Numbered from the stretch's first letter, positions 32,739 to 43,618 are shown. The stretch is 64,000 bases of DNA from Brenneria rubrifaciens (GCF_005484945.1 NZ_CP034035.1:3472001-3536000); one strand, 5' to 3'. Notes: generated by a model from the letters alone, not told the origin. Made by a program: numbers and translations.

Positions 32739-32798
32739 ATAACGGAAAAACGGCACGCATTCATAGACTGGCCATGAACCGTCTGGAGGGACAGGAAC

Positions 32799-33382
32799 AT
32801 GGCACAGCATCATACTTATCCTCAACACACTCATTCTCAGCAACATAAGCTTCAGAAAGGCAGTCTTGGACTGTGGTCGATTATCTTTTTCGTCATCGCC
32901 GCGGCCTCCCCGCTAACGGGAGTGGTCGGGGGTTTACCCGTCGCTTTTATGGCCGGCAATGGCGCCGGGGTTCCCGGCGTGTATGTTCTTGCCGGGCTGC
33001 TGTTAATCATTTTCAGCTTCGGATTTATAGCGATGAGCCGTTATATCGTCAATGCCGGCGCTTTTTACGCCTACATTGCACAAGGGCTGGGAACACGCAG
33101 CGGGATCGCCGGGCTGAGCGTCGCTCTGCTGGCTTATACGGCGATACAGTTGACCGTCGGCATGCTGTACTTCGACTTCGGCACGACGCACAAACGGGAC
33201 TCGCTGAATCAGGATGCCCGCGAACTGGATCTGTATCTGGAATGGGCCGTCAACGACCACCTGATCGTCAGCCCGCTGCTCGGCCTGTACAAGCCGAAGA
33301 AAGATGAAACCGACGCCGCATTCAGACCGGCGGCAAGGGCACCAACGTCTACAGTCAGTTGGTTGTCGCGGTGCCGTTCTGA
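32799..33382 (+). pseudogene. Chimeric remnant: APC permease N-terminus joined to an outer-membrane barrel C-terminus
   Basis: The first ~120 codons encode the start of an amino-acid/polyamine/organocation permease (GSLGLWSIIFFVIAAASPLTG, then VPGVYVLAGLLLIIFSFGFI). After about 33160 the frame changes character to a beta-barrel-like sequence (GMLYFDFG, DLYLEWAVNDHLIVSPLLG). One base of frameshift near 33320 then hides the true barrel end: NVYSQLVVAVPF followed by TGA at 33380, with the terminal Phe typical of outer-membrane proteins. A deletion between two genes explains the fusion. The raw frame runs on to 33410. No functional transporter can result. Confidence 0.75.
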
Positions 33383-33476
33383 TCGACGCCGGCCTCTGGA
33401 CCGCCGATAAATGGCAGGATGACAGGCAACGATAACGGCCGGGCGCGGCCGTTAAAATCAGCGGATACTCACCTGA

Positions 33477-34622
33477 TTAATTTCCGTAATAGGCGACGGT
33501 GTACAACTCTTTCATATCTTCCGTTTTCGGATTGCCGGGGTTGGTCAGCGTGCAAGGATCGGCCAGCGCATTGCTGCTCATGCGATCAAGCACCTGCATG
33601 AACTTCTCTTCACAGAAATCCACTTCATCACACTCGCGCAACGTATCGGGAATATTCAGCCGGTGGTTCAGATCCCGAATGGCGTCGGCCAGATTGATGA
33701 AGCCAAAGCGTTTTTCAATCTGCTGATATTTGTTGGTCCAGTGACGGTTATATTGGATCACGTAGGGCAGCAGAATGGCGTTGGCCAGCCCGTGCGTGAC
33801 GCCGAATTCACCGCCCAACTTATGCGCCAGCGAATGAATAATCCCCAGCGACGCATTGGTAAAGGCGATGCCCGCCAGCGCCGAAGCATTATGCATATGG
33901 TAGCGCGCCTGTATGTTATCCGGCGACAGATATGCGGTTTCCAGATTCTCAAACACCAGTTGGATCGCTTCCAGCGCATAGGGGTCGGTGAACGATGTGG
34001 CGGATGTGGAAACATAAGCCTCCAGCGCATGGGTCAGCACATCCATCCCCGAATAGGCGGTGACGTGCGGCGGGCAGGTCGCCGGGATCGCCGGATCGAG
34101 GATCGCAACATCCGGCACCATATCGGACGCCACAATAGGATATTTAATGTGGCTTTCCGTGTCGGTAATCACGGAGAAAGCGGTAATTTCCGACGCGGAG
34201 CCGCTGGTCGAGGGAATGGCGACAAACCGGGCTTTATTGCGCAGCGGAGGCATGGCGCCGACAGGCAAAATATCTTCAAGCGTCAGGTGCGGATGCTCAT
34301 AGAAACACCACATGACCTTTGCCGCATCAATGGCGGAGCCGCCGCCGAGCGCCACAATCCAGTCCGGTTCAAACGCCAGCATGGCTTTCGCGCCACGCTG
34401 TACCGTGCTGACCGAAGGGTTAGGTTCAACGTTGTCGATAATCAGGCATGCCATTCCTGCTTGTTCAAGCAGTTGCCGGGTGCGCTCAAGAAAACCGTGC
34501 CGTTTCATCGAGTTGCCGCCGGTCACGATCGCCGCCTTGCGTCCGCGCAGGGTAGCGAGCCGCGCCAGCGCATCTTCACCATAGGTGATATCACGCGGGA
34601 TAGAAAAGTTAATCGAGCTCAT
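33477..34622 (-). CDS. Iron-containing alcohol dehydrogenase
   Basis: A 381-residue group III alcohol dehydrogenase. NAD-binding loop GGGSAIDAAKVMW (about 94-106), metal ligands in SGMDVLTHALEAY and SLGIIHSLAHKLGGEFGVTHG (three His). Group members reduce or oxidise small alcohols and aldehydes (ethanol, propanediol, butanol). The terminal product cannot be read from sequence. It is convergent with the chimeric permease remnant and has a 500-bp AT-rich upstream region. Physiological partners are not evident here. Confidence 0.9.
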   Translation of the reverse strand: MSSINFSIPRDITYGEDALARLATLRGRKAAIVTGGNSMKRHGFLERTRQLLEQAGMACLIIDNVEPNPSVSTVQRGAKAMLAFEPDWIVALGGGSAIDAAKVMWCFYEHPHLTLEDILPVGAMPPLRNKARFVAIPSTSGSASEITAFSVITDTESHIKYPIVASDMVPDVAILDPAIPATCPPHVTAYSGMDVLTHALEAYVSTSATSFTDPYALEAIQLVFENLETAYLSPDNIQARYHMHNASALAGIAFTNASLGIIHSLAHKLGGEFGVTHGLANAILLPYVIQYNRHWTNKYQQIEKRFGFINLADAIRDLNHRLNIPDTLRECDEVDFCEEKFMQVLDRMSSNALADPCTLTNPGNPKTEDMKELYTVAYYGN

Positions 34623-35083
34623 AATTATCTCCTGTAATTAATAAACTATTAAATTTAGAAAAATAAAATAGCGATACAGTCGACCAACAAGTCTTAACGT
34701 TTTCATCAGAGATGAAGATGGCTGATTATTTTATATTTTTATGCGCTACGTCTAGTAAGCCGACAGTGAGTTTAACCTTTCAAATTGTGTGGCATTCAAT
34801 TTTATCACACAGTAAACGCGCAGCCGATTTATTTTATGCGCCCTGACATGCACGTAGTATAGGCCTGACCGGAGAGAAGAAATTGTGACCTTGATTATGT
34901 TTTAATAAAAATGAAAACAGAGGAAACTAATGCAATGTTATGATTTATAACGCCATTTAAGATAGTGAACGCTATTTAATTAAAAAAGCGTCATAAATAA
35001 AAAGAATGTCGCACAGGGAAAGGATCATTCAATAATCGGGTGGGGTTAAGATGATGCTATTAAATAGAGAGGTTAATGTTAAT
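34623..35083. other. AT-rich intergenic region
   Basis: No gene is supported. It is presumably the promoter region of the alcohol dehydrogenase; I see no clear operator. Confidence 0.4.
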
Positions 35084-35126
35084 AACCCACCCTGAATATT
35101 TAACTTTATGCTTCAGGATGGGTTTT
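35084..35126. terminator. Hairpin after glyS
   Basis: ACCCACCCTGAA and TTCAGGATGGGT pair over 12 bp with one mismatch. T-rich sequence follows on the plus side (TTTTGATTATT), and only TTATT on the minus side, so it is a weak terminator for glyS. Confidence 0.45.
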
Positions 35127-35144
35127 GATTATTGAAGATACTAA

Positions 35145-37214
35145 TTATTGTAATATCGAGATATCCGCGACTTGCAGGAACAACTCACGCAATTTGCTAA
35201 GCAACGTCAGACGGTTAATCCGCAATTGTTCATCCTCCGCCATCACCATCACCCGTTCGAAGAACGCATCGACCGGTTCGCGCAGGGAAGCCAGCTCCGC
35301 CAGCGCTTCCTGATAACGGCCAGCGGCAAACAGCGGTTCCAGCTTGTCAGTCAGCACCACAACCTGCGTCGCCAGCGTAATTTCCGCCGCGTCCTTCAAT
35401 ACCGACGCATCAACATTTGCTTTCAGCGTATCGCTGGATTTCGCCAGAATATTGGAAACGCGTTTGTTGGCGGCGGCCAGCGCTGCCGCCGCATCCAGGG
35501 TACGGAAGTGGCTGACCGCTCTCACCCTGGCATCAAAATCGGCCGGACGGGTCGGACGACGCGCCAGCACAGCCTGAATGGTATCCACGCTGTGGCCTTC
35601 TTCCTGATACCAGGCGCGGAAACGGCCGAGCATAAACTCAATCACTTCATCCACCACCCTGGCGTTGGTCAGCTTCTCGCCATACAGACGCACGGCTTCT
35701 TCCGTCAGGGTCCGCAAATCAAGCGGCAAACGTTTTTCGACGATGATACGCAGCACGCCCAGCGCGGCGCGGCGCAGGGCAAACGGATCTTTATCCCCTT
35801 TAGGATGCTGTCCAATGCCAAAAATCCCGGCCAGCGTGTCCATTTTGTCGGCGATCGCCAGCGCGCAGGCGACCGGGGAGGACGGCAGGGCGTCGCCGGC
35901 GAAACGGGGCTGATACTGCTCGTTCAACGCAACGGCGACATCCTCCGCCTCGCCATCGTGACGCGCATAGTGCATCCCCATCACGCCCTGGGTGTCAGTG
36001 AATTCAAACACCATGTTGGTCATCAGATCGCACTTGGAGAGCAGGCCCGCGCGGGTGGCGTGATTCACATCCGCGCCAATCTGACCGGCAACCCAGCCCG
36101 CCAGCGCCTGGATACGATCGGTTTTATCACGCAGCGTGCCCAGTTGTTGCTGGAACAGAACGGTGTCCAGACGCGGCAGATGATCCTCCAGCCGTTTTTT
36201 ACGGTCGGTGTTGAAAAAGAATTCGGCATCCGCCAGACGCGGACGCACCACTTTTTCATTACCGGCGATAATCTGCTGCGGATCGCGGGATTCGATGTTG
36301 GCGACAAAAATGAAGTTTGGCAACAGCTTGCCGTTGTCGTCGTAGACCGGGAAGTATTTCTGGTCGCCTTTCATGGTATAGACCAGCGCTTCGGACGGCA
36401 CCGCGAGGAATTTTTCTTCAAACTTCGCGGTCAGCACCACCGGCCACTCCACCAGCGAGGTGACCTCTTCCAGCAGGCTGTCGCTCAGATCGGCGCGGCC
36501 GCCAATCCGACGGGCGGCGGCTTCGGCGTCAGCTTTGATTTTGGCTTTACGTTGATCGTAATCCGCCATCACCTTGCCGCGCGCCAGCAGAATCCGCGGA
36601 TATTGATCGGCATTGTCGAGCGTGAACGCCGCTTCGCCCATAAAACGGTGCCCGCGGACCGTACGGGCGGAATCAATGCCCAGCACGGCGCCGGGGATCA
36701 GTTCATCGCCCAGCAGCAGGGTCACGGTATGAACCGGACGCACAAACTGGGTTTCGTTGTCGCCCCAGCGCATCAGTTTCGGAATGGGCAGCTTACTCAG
36801 CGCCGTGCTCACCATACCCGCCAGCAGCGTCTGAGCCTGCTCGCCTTTGACCTGCGCACGGTACAACAACCACTCGCCTTTGTCAGTCGTCAGCCGTTCC
36901 GCCTGATCAACCGTGATGCCACAGCCGCGCGCCCAGCCTTCGGCCGCTTTCGTCGGGTTGCCATCCGCCCCAAATGCCTGCGCCAGCGCCGGGCCGCGTT
37001 TTTCTATTTCACGATCCGGCTGCGAAGCGCTCAACGCCTCCACTTTCAGCGCCAGGCGGCGCGGCGCGGCAAACCAGCGCACCTCACCGTGCGTCAGACC
37101 GGCGGCATCCAGTTCGGCGGTAAAGTGGGCGGCAAAAGATTCCGCCAGATTACGCAGCGCCTTCGGCGGCAGCTCTTCCGTGCCGATTTCCACCAGAAAA
37201 GTCTTGTCAGTCAT
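35145..37214 (-). CDS. glyS: Glycine--tRNA ligase beta subunit
   Basis: A 689-residue protein, the same length as E. coli GlyS, starting [16 protein letters not shown]. The beta subunit of the bacterial alpha2beta2 enzyme binds tRNA-Gly. Conserved stretches include [21 protein letters not shown] and [12 protein letters not shown]. The C-terminal DALR-type anticodon domain follows. It is 9 bp downstream of glyQ and co-transcribed with it. Confidence 0.97.
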   Translation of the reverse strand: MTDKTFLVEIGTEELPPKALRNLAESFAAHFTAELDAAGLTHGEVRWFAAPRRLALKVEALSASQPDREIEKRGPALAQAFGADGNPTKAAEGWARGCGITVDQAERLTTDKGEWLLYRAQVKGEQAQTLLAGMVSTALSKLPIPKLMRWGDNETQFVRPVHTVTLLLGDELIPGAVLGIDSARTVRGHRFMGEAAFTLDNADQYPRILLARGKVMADYDQRKAKIKADAEAAARRIGGRADLSDSLLEEVTSLVEWPVVLTAKFEEKFLAVPSEALVYTMKGDQKYFPVYDDNGKLLPNFIFVANIESRDPQQIIAGNEKVVRPRLADAEFFFNTDRKKRLEDHLPRLDTVLFQQQLGTLRDKTDRIQALAGWVAGQIGADVNHATRAGLLSKCDLMTNMVFEFTDTQGVMGMHYARHDGEAEDVAVALNEQYQPRFAGDALPSSPVACALAIADKMDTLAGIFGIGQHPKGDKDPFALRRAALGVLRIIVEKRLPLDLRTLTEEAVRLYGEKLTNARVVDEVIEFMLGRFRAWYQEEGHSVDTIQAVLARRPTRPADFDARVRAVSHFRTLDAAAALAAANKRVSNILAKSSDTLKANVDASVLKDAAEITLATQVVVLTDKLEPLFAAGRYQEALAELASLREPVDAFFERVMVMAEDEQLRINRLTLLSKLRELFLQVADISILQ

Positions 37215-37223
37215 GGCTGCCTC

Positions 37224-38153
37224 TTAGCTCTCGTTCTTATTGCACACGTTTTTATTGCACAGGGGGAAGCCCAACGCCTCGCGGGAAGCATAATAGGCCT
37301 CCGCTACCGCTTTGGTCAGGGTACGAATACGCAGGATGTAGCGCTGGCGCTCGGTAACAGAAATCGCCTTACGCGCATCCAGCAGGTTGAAGCTGTGCGC
37401 CGCTTTCAAAATGCGTTCGTAAGCCGGTAATGGCAGCGGTTTTTCCAGCGCCAGCAGATACCGCGCTTCTTTTTCATACTGTTCAAAACAGCTGAACAGG
37501 AAATCGACATCGGCGTGTTCAAAGTTATAGGTCGATTGCTCGACTTCGTTCTGATGGAACACATCGCCATAGGTGGTTTTACCCAGCGGGCCGTCGCTCC
37601 AGACCAGATCGTAAACGCTGTCCACGCCCTGAATGTACATCGCCAGACGTTCCAAACCGTAGGTGATCTCACCGGTAACCGGCTTGCACTCCAGGCCGCC
37701 AACCTGTTGGAAGTAGGTGAACTGGGTCACTTCCATGCCGTTCAGCCACACTTCCCAACCCAAGCCCCAGGCACCCAGCGTCGGGTTTTCCCAGTTATCT
37801 TCAACGAAGCGTATGTCATGAATGGTCGGGTCCATACCCAGCGCTTTCAATGAGCCGAGATAAAGTTCCTGAATGTTATCGGGGGAAGGCTTAATCACCA
37901 CCTGAAACTGGTAGTAGTGTTGCAGACGGTTCGGGTTTTCGCCGTAGCGTCCGTCGGTGGGACGGCGGGAGGGCTGCACGTAAGCGGTAGCCATTGGTTC
38001 GGGTCCGAGCGCTCGCAGACAGGTCATCGGATGTGAGGTGCCGGCGCCGACTTCCATGTCCAACGGTTGGACGATGGTACAGCCCTGACGCGCCCAATAA
38101 TCCTGTAATGTCAGGATCAGGCCCTGGAAGGTCTTGGTATCAAACTTTTGCAT
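37224..38153 (-). CDS. glyQ: Glycine--tRNA ligase alpha subunit
   Basis: A 309-residue class II aminoacyl-tRNA synthetase subunit (303 in E. coli), holding the glycine/ATP site. It contains [19 protein letters not shown], the GAGTSHP motif, [23 protein letters not shown] and LEVCKPV-like [22 protein letters not shown] 38153 gives the canonical start MQKFDTKTF; an upstream in-frame extension is not conserved. The C-terminus has a slightly longer Lys/Asn-rich tail with a repeated CNKN. Confidence 0.96.
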   Translation of the reverse strand: MQKFDTKTFQGLILTLQDYWARQGCTIVQPLDMEVGAGTSHPMTCLRALGPEPMATAYVQPSRRPTDGRYGENPNRLQHYYQFQVVIKPSPDNIQELYLGSLKALGMDPTIHDIRFVEDNWENPTLGAWGLGWEVWLNGMEVTQFTYFQQVGGLECKPVTGEITYGLERLAMYIQGVDSVYDLVWSDGPLGKTTYGDVFHQNEVEQSTYNFEHADVDFLFSCFEQYEKEARYLLALEKPLPLPAYERILKAAHSFNLLDARKAISVTERQRYILRIRTLTKAVAEAYYASREALGFPLCNKNVCNKNES

Positions 38154-38304
38154 GTTGGATTCGCAGCGATACAAGTGGATTGACAATAAGTGCGCCAGTA
38201 TACCCTCTGAGTGCAAGATATACAGCCAGAATGCGGCAACAAGTGCATATCGGCGGTGATTTTTCATGCGGGCGAAAGCGCCCGCATCACCACGATAGCG
38301 AGGA

Positions 38305-39111
38305 TTACCCCATAAACACGGTTTGCAGCATCTTTAAACTGAGCAGCAGCAGCAGCGCCGCAAACGCTTTCTTCAACGTGGCCACCGGCAGACGGTGCGC
38401 CAGACGCGCGCCGACCGGTGCGGTGAAGTAGCTAACGACAGAGATCAAGACGACCGCCGGCAGCGAAACGTAGCCGGCGGAGTAATCCGGCAGTCCGGCC
38501 ATCGACCAGCCGTTGATCATATAGCCGAGCGCACCGGACAGCGCGATAGGCAACCCCACCGCCGCCGATGTCCCGATCGCCTGCTGAATACGCACGTTGC
38601 ACCAGGTGAGGAACGGCACCGTCAACGAACCGCCGCCAATCGCCACCAGCGCGGAAATGCTGCCAATCACCAAGCCCGCCAGTGAAATTCCCGCCGTACC
38701 GGGCAATTGGCGCTGCGGCTTGGGCTTGATATTCAGCACCATTTGCAGGGAAACATACGCCATAAAACAGGAAAAAAAGATCGCCAGCGCTCGCGTCGGC
38801 AACAGCGTCGCCAGCCAGGTCGCGGCGAAGGTGCCAATCAGAATCGCGGGAGTAATGCGTAATACGACCGGCCATAACACCGCCTGATGCTGATGGTGAG
38901 TACGCAGGCTGGAAATGGCGGTGATCACAATCGCCGCCATTGATGTCCCCAACGCCATATGCACCAGATGCGCATTCTGCACGCCCTGTGCGGCAAACAG
39001 CGCGGTGAGAATCGGCACCATGATGCCGCCGCCGCCAATCCCCAATAACCCCGCCATAAAACCCACCACGGCCCCTAAACTTAGATAGGCCAGAATCCAC
39101 TCAACCGCCAT
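38305..39111 (-). CDS. TSUP-family transporter (TauE/SafE)
   Basis: A 268-residue inner-membrane protein with about eight hydrophobic segments and two TSUP repeats, each with a glycine motif ([19 protein letters not shown] and [17 protein letters not shown]). TSUP proteins export or import sulfite, sulfonates or other organic anions. GGGGAA before ATG 39111 fixes the start. It is upstream of glyQ on the same strand but 150 bp away and may be its own unit. The substrate is unknown. Confidence 0.9.
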   Translation of the reverse strand: MAVEWILAYLSLGAVVGFMAGLLGIGGGGIMVPILTALFAAQGVQNAHLVHMALGTSMAAIVITAISSLRTHHQHQAVLWPVVLRITPAILIGTFAATWLATLLPTRALAIFFSCFMAYVSLQMVLNIKPKPQRQLPGTAGISLAGLVIGSISALVAIGGGSLTVPFLTWCNVRIQQAIGTSAAVGLPIALSGALGYMINGWSMAGLPDYSAGYVSLPAVVLISVVSYFTAPVGARLAHRLPVATLKKAFAALLLLLSLKMLQTVFMG

Positions 39112-39233
39112 TCCATTCCCCAATTTATCGTTTGTTCTTGTTTTTTATATCATCGCCTGAGTCATGAGAACCTGAGACGTCTCACCCCACGCGGGCCCGC
39201 TATCATCATATCTGTGAACAGTCACGCAACACA

Positions 39234-39249
39234 CTGGTTGCATATACAG
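39234..39249. promoter_or_regulatory. LexA-box-like site between the TSUP gene and tag
   Basis: CTGGTTGCATATACAG has the CTG-N10-CAG core of an SOS box and a perfect right half (ATACAG followed by TA). The left half departs from consensus. It is 163 bp before tag and 122 bp before the TSUP gene. Confidence 0.35.
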
Positions 39250-39412
39250 TATTATTAATGCCATGATCGCCCTTGCGACGAGTTACGGCCCAAAGCGCGA
39301 CCGGCTAAAAAGCAACCAACGCACTTGCAACCTGAAACGTGACCGGTATATCAATAACAACAACATCTCCAAATAACAACCTGCCGACAGGCCATTACAG
39401 AAGGAAAATCAG

Positions 39413-39976
39413 ATGAATCGTTGCGGTTGGGTGACTCAGGATGTTCTCTATCAGGATTATCACGACAATGAATGGGGCAAACCCTGTACGGACAGCCAGA
39501 AGCTGTTTGAACTGCTTTGTCTGGAAGGCCAGCAGGCCGGATTATCGTGGATTACCGTATTGAAAAAGCGTGAAAATTACCGCCGCTGCTTTCATCAGTT
39601 TAATCCTGAGCGCATTGCCCAAATGACCGGGGACGATGTGGCCGTGTTGCTGCAAGACAGCGGTATCATCCGTCATCGTGGGAAAATCGAAGCCATTATC
39701 ACCAATGCCCGCGCCTGGCTGACGCTGGAAAATCAGGGAGAGGGCTTTTCGCATTTTATCTGGTCGTTTGTCGACCATAAGCCGTTAATTAATCAACCCG
39801 CATCGCCTGCCAGTGTGCCGTCTAAAACGGCTATCTCGGATGCCATGTCAAAAGCGCTGAAAAAACGCGGCTTCACGTTTATCGGCTCCACCATTTGCTA
39901 TGCCTTTATGCAAGCGGGCGGGCTGGTGAACGACCATACCGCCAACTGCTTCTGTTATCAGGAAGCCCAAAAATGA
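39413..39976 (+). CDS. tag: DNA-3-methyladenine glycosylase I
   Basis: The 187-residue protein (E. coli Tag has 187) removes 3-methyladenine from DNA. It shows the zinc ligands Cys4 (NRCGWV), His17 (DYHDNEWG) and the C-terminal His/Cys pair in NDHTANCFC. The conserved core is LEGQQAGLSWITVLKKRENYR. AGAAGGA precedes the ATG. A LexA-like box lies upstream. Confidence 0.96.
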   Translation: MNRCGWVTQDVLYQDYHDNEWGKPCTDSQKLFELLCLEGQQAGLSWITVLKKRENYRRCFHQFNPERIAQMTGDDVAVLLQDSGIIRHRGKIEAIITNARAWLTLENQGEGFSHFIWSFVDHKPLINQPASPASVPSKTAISDAMSKALKKRGFTFIGSTICYAFMQAGGLVNDHTANCFCYQEAQK

Positions 39977-40176
39977 TCCGCGCGTAATCGCCTGCGTTGA
40001 TGCTGCCCACAGCGCGCGGCACGCCGTTTTCCTCACGCGTGGATAAAGCTCAAAATTTCACCGCAAAGGTATTACATTGGTATTACTTAATGGTACGCTA
40101 TGCGCAGCGGCTTTCCAGATAACGCTTATTGACTCCGTTAAAGGAAGAGACCGGCTAGTCTCACTAAGGACGTTCC

Positions 40177-41199
40177 ATGCCATTAAACAAAAAGAACCGT
40201 ATCACGGGCGCGCTATATGGGCAGATGTTGGGTGACGCGATGGGTATGCCGTCAGAATTATGGCCGCGCTCACGCATCAAGGCGCATTTCGGCTGGATTG
40301 ATCGGTTTCTGCCCGGTCCCGAAGAAAACATGGCGGCCTGTTATTTTAAAACCGCAGAGTATACCGACGACACCGCCATGGCCTTTGCTCTGGCGGATGC
40401 GCTGATCGCCGGTGAAGGCAAGATCGAACCCGTCGCTATCGGGAAACACATTCTTCGCTGGGCGCTGTCATGTAACGCTTTCGAGAAAAACATCCTTGGG
40501 CCAACGTCCAAACCGGCGCTACTGGCGATACAGCAAGGCACCGGTATTCATGAACTGGACAACAATGGGTTGACGAACGGCGCCGCCATGCGCATTTCAC
40601 CGTTAGGTTGTCTGGTACCTGCGCATTCGCTGGACGATTTCATTCGTGATGTCGAACTCGCCTCCTGCGTCACGCATAAATCCGATGTCGCCATCGCGGG
40701 CGCCACCGTTATTGCCTGGGCGGTATCAAAAGGGATTGAAGGCGACTCCTGGCTGGCGATCGGCGATGCGCTTCCCGCTGTCGCAAAAACGGCGCAGGAA
40801 AAACGCGTTACCAGTTACAGCGCCTCCATGTCGGCACGCATCGCGTTGGCGTTACGCACAGTGAGAACGGCAAAGGGAACGGAACAGGCGCTAGAAAATG
40901 TTTATGATCTGATTGGTACGGGGGCGGAAGCGATTGAATCCGTTCCTGCCGCGATTGCGATGGTCGAACTGGCGAAAACCGATCCTAACCGCTGTGCCAT
41001 TCTGTGCGCCAATCTTGGCGGGGACACTGACACCATCGGCGCTATGGCTACCGCAATCTGCGGCGCGATAAATGGGATTGACCGTATTGCGCCGCATTTT
41101 AAGCAGCAGTTGGAAGAGGTCAATCAGGTTGATATTGAGCATTACAGCGGTGAACTGCTGAGATTACGAACGCAGCGGGAACAAGCGGCTAACACGTGA
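40177..41199 (+). CDS. ADP-ribosylglycohydrolase family protein
   Basis: A 340-residue hydrolase with the two metal/ADP-ribose loops of the DraG/ARH family: GDAMGMP at about 18-24 and YTDDTAMA at about 61-68, then NGAAMRISP and [17 protein letters not shown] near 285-301. Family members cleave ADP-ribose from proteins or nucleic acids, or hydrolyse related N-ribosides such as nucleosides. No ADP-ribosyltransferase gene lies nearby, so it is not an obvious toxin-antitoxin pair. It sits between tag and ghrB. A nucleoside hydrolase-like role is possible. Confidence 0.85.
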   Translation: MPLNKKNRITGALYGQMLGDAMGMPSELWPRSRIKAHFGWIDRFLPGPEENMAACYFKTAEYTDDTAMAFALADALIAGEGKIEPVAIGKHILRWALSCNAFEKNILGPTSKPALLAIQQGTGIHELDNNGLTNGAAMRISPLGCLVPAHSLDDFIRDVELASCVTHKSDVAIAGATVIAWAVSKGIEGDSWLAIGDALPAVAKTAQEKRVTSYSASMSARIALALRTVRTAKGTEQALENVYDLIGTGAEAIESVPAAIAMVELAKTDPNRCAILCANLGGDTDTIGAMATAICGAINGIDRIAPHFKQQLEEVNQVDIEHYSGELLRLRTQREQAANT

Positions 41200-41299
41200 T
41201 AATGACGCTCATGCTACGCGCCGGGCAGTAAGACTTGCAGTATCCCGCTCGCTACGCGATGATTTCCGTCTTAACTTCCCTGACTTGCCGGAGTTTGCG

Positions 41300-42262
41300 A
41301 TGAAACCTAACGTCATTCTGTATAAAAAAATTCCTGATGAGCCGCGCGCCCGCCTGGAACAACACTTCACCGTCACCGAACTTGACAACTTTCCCGCAGC
41401 GAATCATCCCGCACTGGCACAGGCGGAAGGAATTATCGGCGCTAGTGGTAAAGTGGATAGCGCTTTTCTGCAACACACGCCGCGCTTGCGCGCCGTCTCC
41501 ACCATCTCCGTCGGTTATGACACCTATGATGTGGATGCCATGAGTAAAAAAGGCGTCATCATGATGCATACGCCGACCGTATTGACGGAAACCGTGGCCG
41601 ATATGGTACTGGCTCTGATGCTGGCCTGCGCCCGCCGGGTGGTGGAAGCGGCGGAACGCGTCAAGGCGGGCGAATGGCAGCGAGATATCGGCAGCGACTG
41701 GTTCGGCACCGACGTTCATCATAAAACCCTGGGTATCCTCGGCATGGGACGCATCGGTCTGGCCGTGGCGCAGCGGGCGCATTTTGGCTTCAACATGCCG
41801 ATTCTCTACACCGCGCGCCGTCACCATCCCCAAGCGGAAGAACGCGTTAACGCGCGCTATTGCGATCTGGATGCGCTGCTCGCCGAATCAGATTTCCTGT
41901 GCATTACTCTGCCGCTGACCGCGGAAACGAAAAACCTGATCGGCCGTGAGCAACTGGCTAAAATGAAGCCTGGCGCGATCCTGATTAACATTGGCCGCGG
42001 CGCGGTGGTGGATGAAAACGCCCTGATCGACGCGCTCAGCAACGGAACGATCCGCGCCGCCGGTCTGGACGTGTTCGTCAAAGAGCCGCTGCCGACGGAT
42101 TCACCGCTGTTAAACCTGCCCAACGTAGTGGCGGTGCCTCACATCGGTTCCGCCACTCATGACACTCGCTATGATATGGCGGTCTGTGCCGTGGATAATC
42201 TGATTGCCGCCTTAACCGGTACGGTAAAAGAAAACTGCGTTAACCCGCAGGTGCTGAAATAA
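41300..42262 (+). CDS. ghrB: Glyoxylate/hydroxypyruvate reductase B
   Basis: A 320-residue D-2-hydroxyacid dehydrogenase reducing glyoxylate and hydroxypyruvate with NADPH. NAD(P) loop [16 protein letters not shown] near 148-163, catalytic Arg in [13 protein letters not shown], Glu in VKEPLPTDS and His in [13 protein letters not shown]. The sequence matches E. coli GhrB (YiaE) closely ([15 protein letters not shown] motif, [13 protein letters not shown]). ATG 41300 is chosen over the upstream in-frame ATG at 41285 because of the canonical start MKPNVILYK. Confidence 0.94.
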   Translation: MKPNVILYKKIPDEPRARLEQHFTVTELDNFPAANHPALAQAEGIIGASGKVDSAFLQHTPRLRAVSTISVGYDTYDVDAMSKKGVIMMHTPTVLTETVADMVLALMLACARRVVEAAERVKAGEWQRDIGSDWFGTDVHHKTLGILGMGRIGLAVAQRAHFGFNMPILYTARRHHPQAEERVNARYCDLDALLAESDFLCITLPLTAETKNLIGREQLAKMKPGAILINIGRGAVVDENALIDALSNGTIRAAGLDVFVKEPLPTDSPLLNLPNVVAVPHIGSATHDTRYDMAVCAVDNLIAALTGTVKENCVNPQVLK

Positions 42263-42276
42263 GCGTTAGACGAACA

Positions 42277-42302
42277 GGCCCGGCGGCGATGACCGCCGGG
42301 CC
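42277..42302. terminator. GC-rich hairpin between convergent ghrB and the DUF4432 gene
   Basis: GGCCCGGCGG / CCGCCGGGCC pair with a 6-base loop. No T run follows, so termination would be weak or Rho-assisted on either strand. Confidence 0.45.
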
Positions 42303-42317
42303 CGGACGGTGCGCAGG

Positions 42318-43526
42318 TCACTCAACCGCGATCGGCTTTTCTGTCAGCGTTGTTTTATTATCACCCTGAATTTCCTGTACTTTTTTAGATGCCGCTTTAA
42401 CCGCGTCCGCGCTGCTCAACAAATTGTAGGTCAGCTCAAAAACCGTACTTTGTCCCGGCTGAAGCTGTTTTACCCGCCCTTGCTCCCGCTCAATGGTCAC
42501 CGGATAGGCGTAGTTGGTTCCCGGCTCAATGCCGGTGACATAGCCCTGCTTCACGGTATCGGTGTTTTTCCACAGTGTGAGCAGCGGCAGTTGGCGGGTA
42601 TCAAACTCAATCGATACGCCTTTGTCGCCCGCGCGGTTTACCAGCGCCGCCAGCGTCTTGCCCTGTTTATCGGCATACGGCGTCAGGTTGAAGACCATCT
42701 CGTCGAAGTCTTTGGTGGGGCCTTGATACGTTTGCCACGTTTTCAGTCCCGCTTTGGCGTAATCGTTAAAGGGGGAAATTTCTTTTACCGGCGCAATAAA
42801 CCGCGCGCCCTCTTCAAGAATCGGCGTACCGAAATTACTGTGGTAGATAATCTGATAATCGCGGGCATAGTCCGCTTTATTGGTCAGCACGTCATGCACC
42901 GTAAATGATTCGCTGCCGGGGACGTAACGCAGCTCGGTCCAGGTTTCCAGATTGGATTTCTTGAAGCTGTTCTCCTTCAGCAGACCGCGCACCGTGATCT
43001 GGTAAGGCGCATTTTCACTGACGTCCACTACCACTTTCGATGCCGGCGTATTCCCGGCGCGGCCATGCAGCGTATACATCATGCCGTTGTCCACAACGGG
43101 ATGACCGGTCCATTCATAGCCGCAACGCACCATCATTTCGTTAAAGCCTTCCAGCCAGCCCGCCCCGTTACGGCTTTCCAGATTGATGGTATTCGGGTTG
43201 ACCACCTCATTCACCGGCGAATCCCATCCCAGACGAATGTTTTTGCCTGTCACGTGCAGCAAATCCATGCCGCGGCTGGGGCTGAGTACAATTTTCAACC
43301 CATTCTGGCTCGTAATCGTAATGATTTTGCTGCCTTCCTGACGTCCGCCGTGCAGAACCGTCTGCTCAATGCTGAAGCGCTGATCCGCGATCTTCATGGC
43401 GTCACTGCTGATTTGCCAGTTTCCCTTCTCCACGCTGCTTTCAGCATCCGTCAGCACGAACGTCCGGGCGGACAACTGCCATGAAGTCAGCGTCAATGCA
43501 ATCCCCATCACCAGTAATTTTTTCAT
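42318..43526 (-). CDS. Periplasmic DUF4432 / aldose-epimerase-like protein
   Basis: A 402-residue protein with a signal peptide (MKKLLVMGIALTLTSWQLSA, cut before RTF). The mature part follows the DUF4432 family, a galactose-mutarotase-like beta fold (SPSRGMDLLHVTGKNIRLGWDSP, GWLEGFNEMMVRCGYEW, TLHGRAGNTPAS). His and Asp residues in those motifs suggest sugar binding; catalysis is not established. A CRP-like site lies about 70-90 bp upstream, fitting carbon-source control. It is monocistronic here. Confidence 0.82.
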   Translation of the reverse strand: MKKLLVMGIALTLTSWQLSARTFVLTDAESSVEKGNWQISSDAMKIADQRFSIEQTVLHGGRQEGSKIITITSQNGLKIVLSPSRGMDLLHVTGKNIRLGWDSPVNEVVNPNTINLESRNGAGWLEGFNEMMVRCGYEWTGHPVVDNGMMYTLHGRAGNTPASKVVVDVSENAPYQITVRGLLKENSFKKSNLETWTELRYVPGSESFTVHDVLTNKADYARDYQIIYHSNFGTPILEEGARFIAPVKEISPFNDYAKAGLKTWQTYQGPTKDFDEMVFNLTPYADKQGKTLAALVNRAGDKGVSIEFDTRQLPLLTLWKNTDTVKQGYVTGIEPGTNYAYPVTIEREQGRVKQLQPGQSTVFELTYNLLSSADAVKAASKKVQEIQGDNKTTLTEKPIAVE

Positions 43527-43596
43527 GTCATTTTTCCTTATTGGCTGAATTGATTTAGCCTGCGAGAAGCAAGACTACAAATCAGCCCGATTTCAG

Positions 43597-43618
43597 AATG
43601 TGACAGCTATCACCAGTT
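43597..43618. promoter_or_regulatory. CRP-like site upstream of the DUF4432 gene
   Basis: AATGTGACAGCTATCACCAGTT has TGTGA-N6-TCACC, one base off the CRP consensus, 71-92 bp upstream of the start. Confidence 0.5.

Noticed and set aside
35172..37430. A 752-codon ORF on the plus strand opposite glyS
   Set aside because: It is an antisense shadow of glyS: Arg/Gln/His-rich, no recognisable domain, and glyS is full length with the expected motifs.
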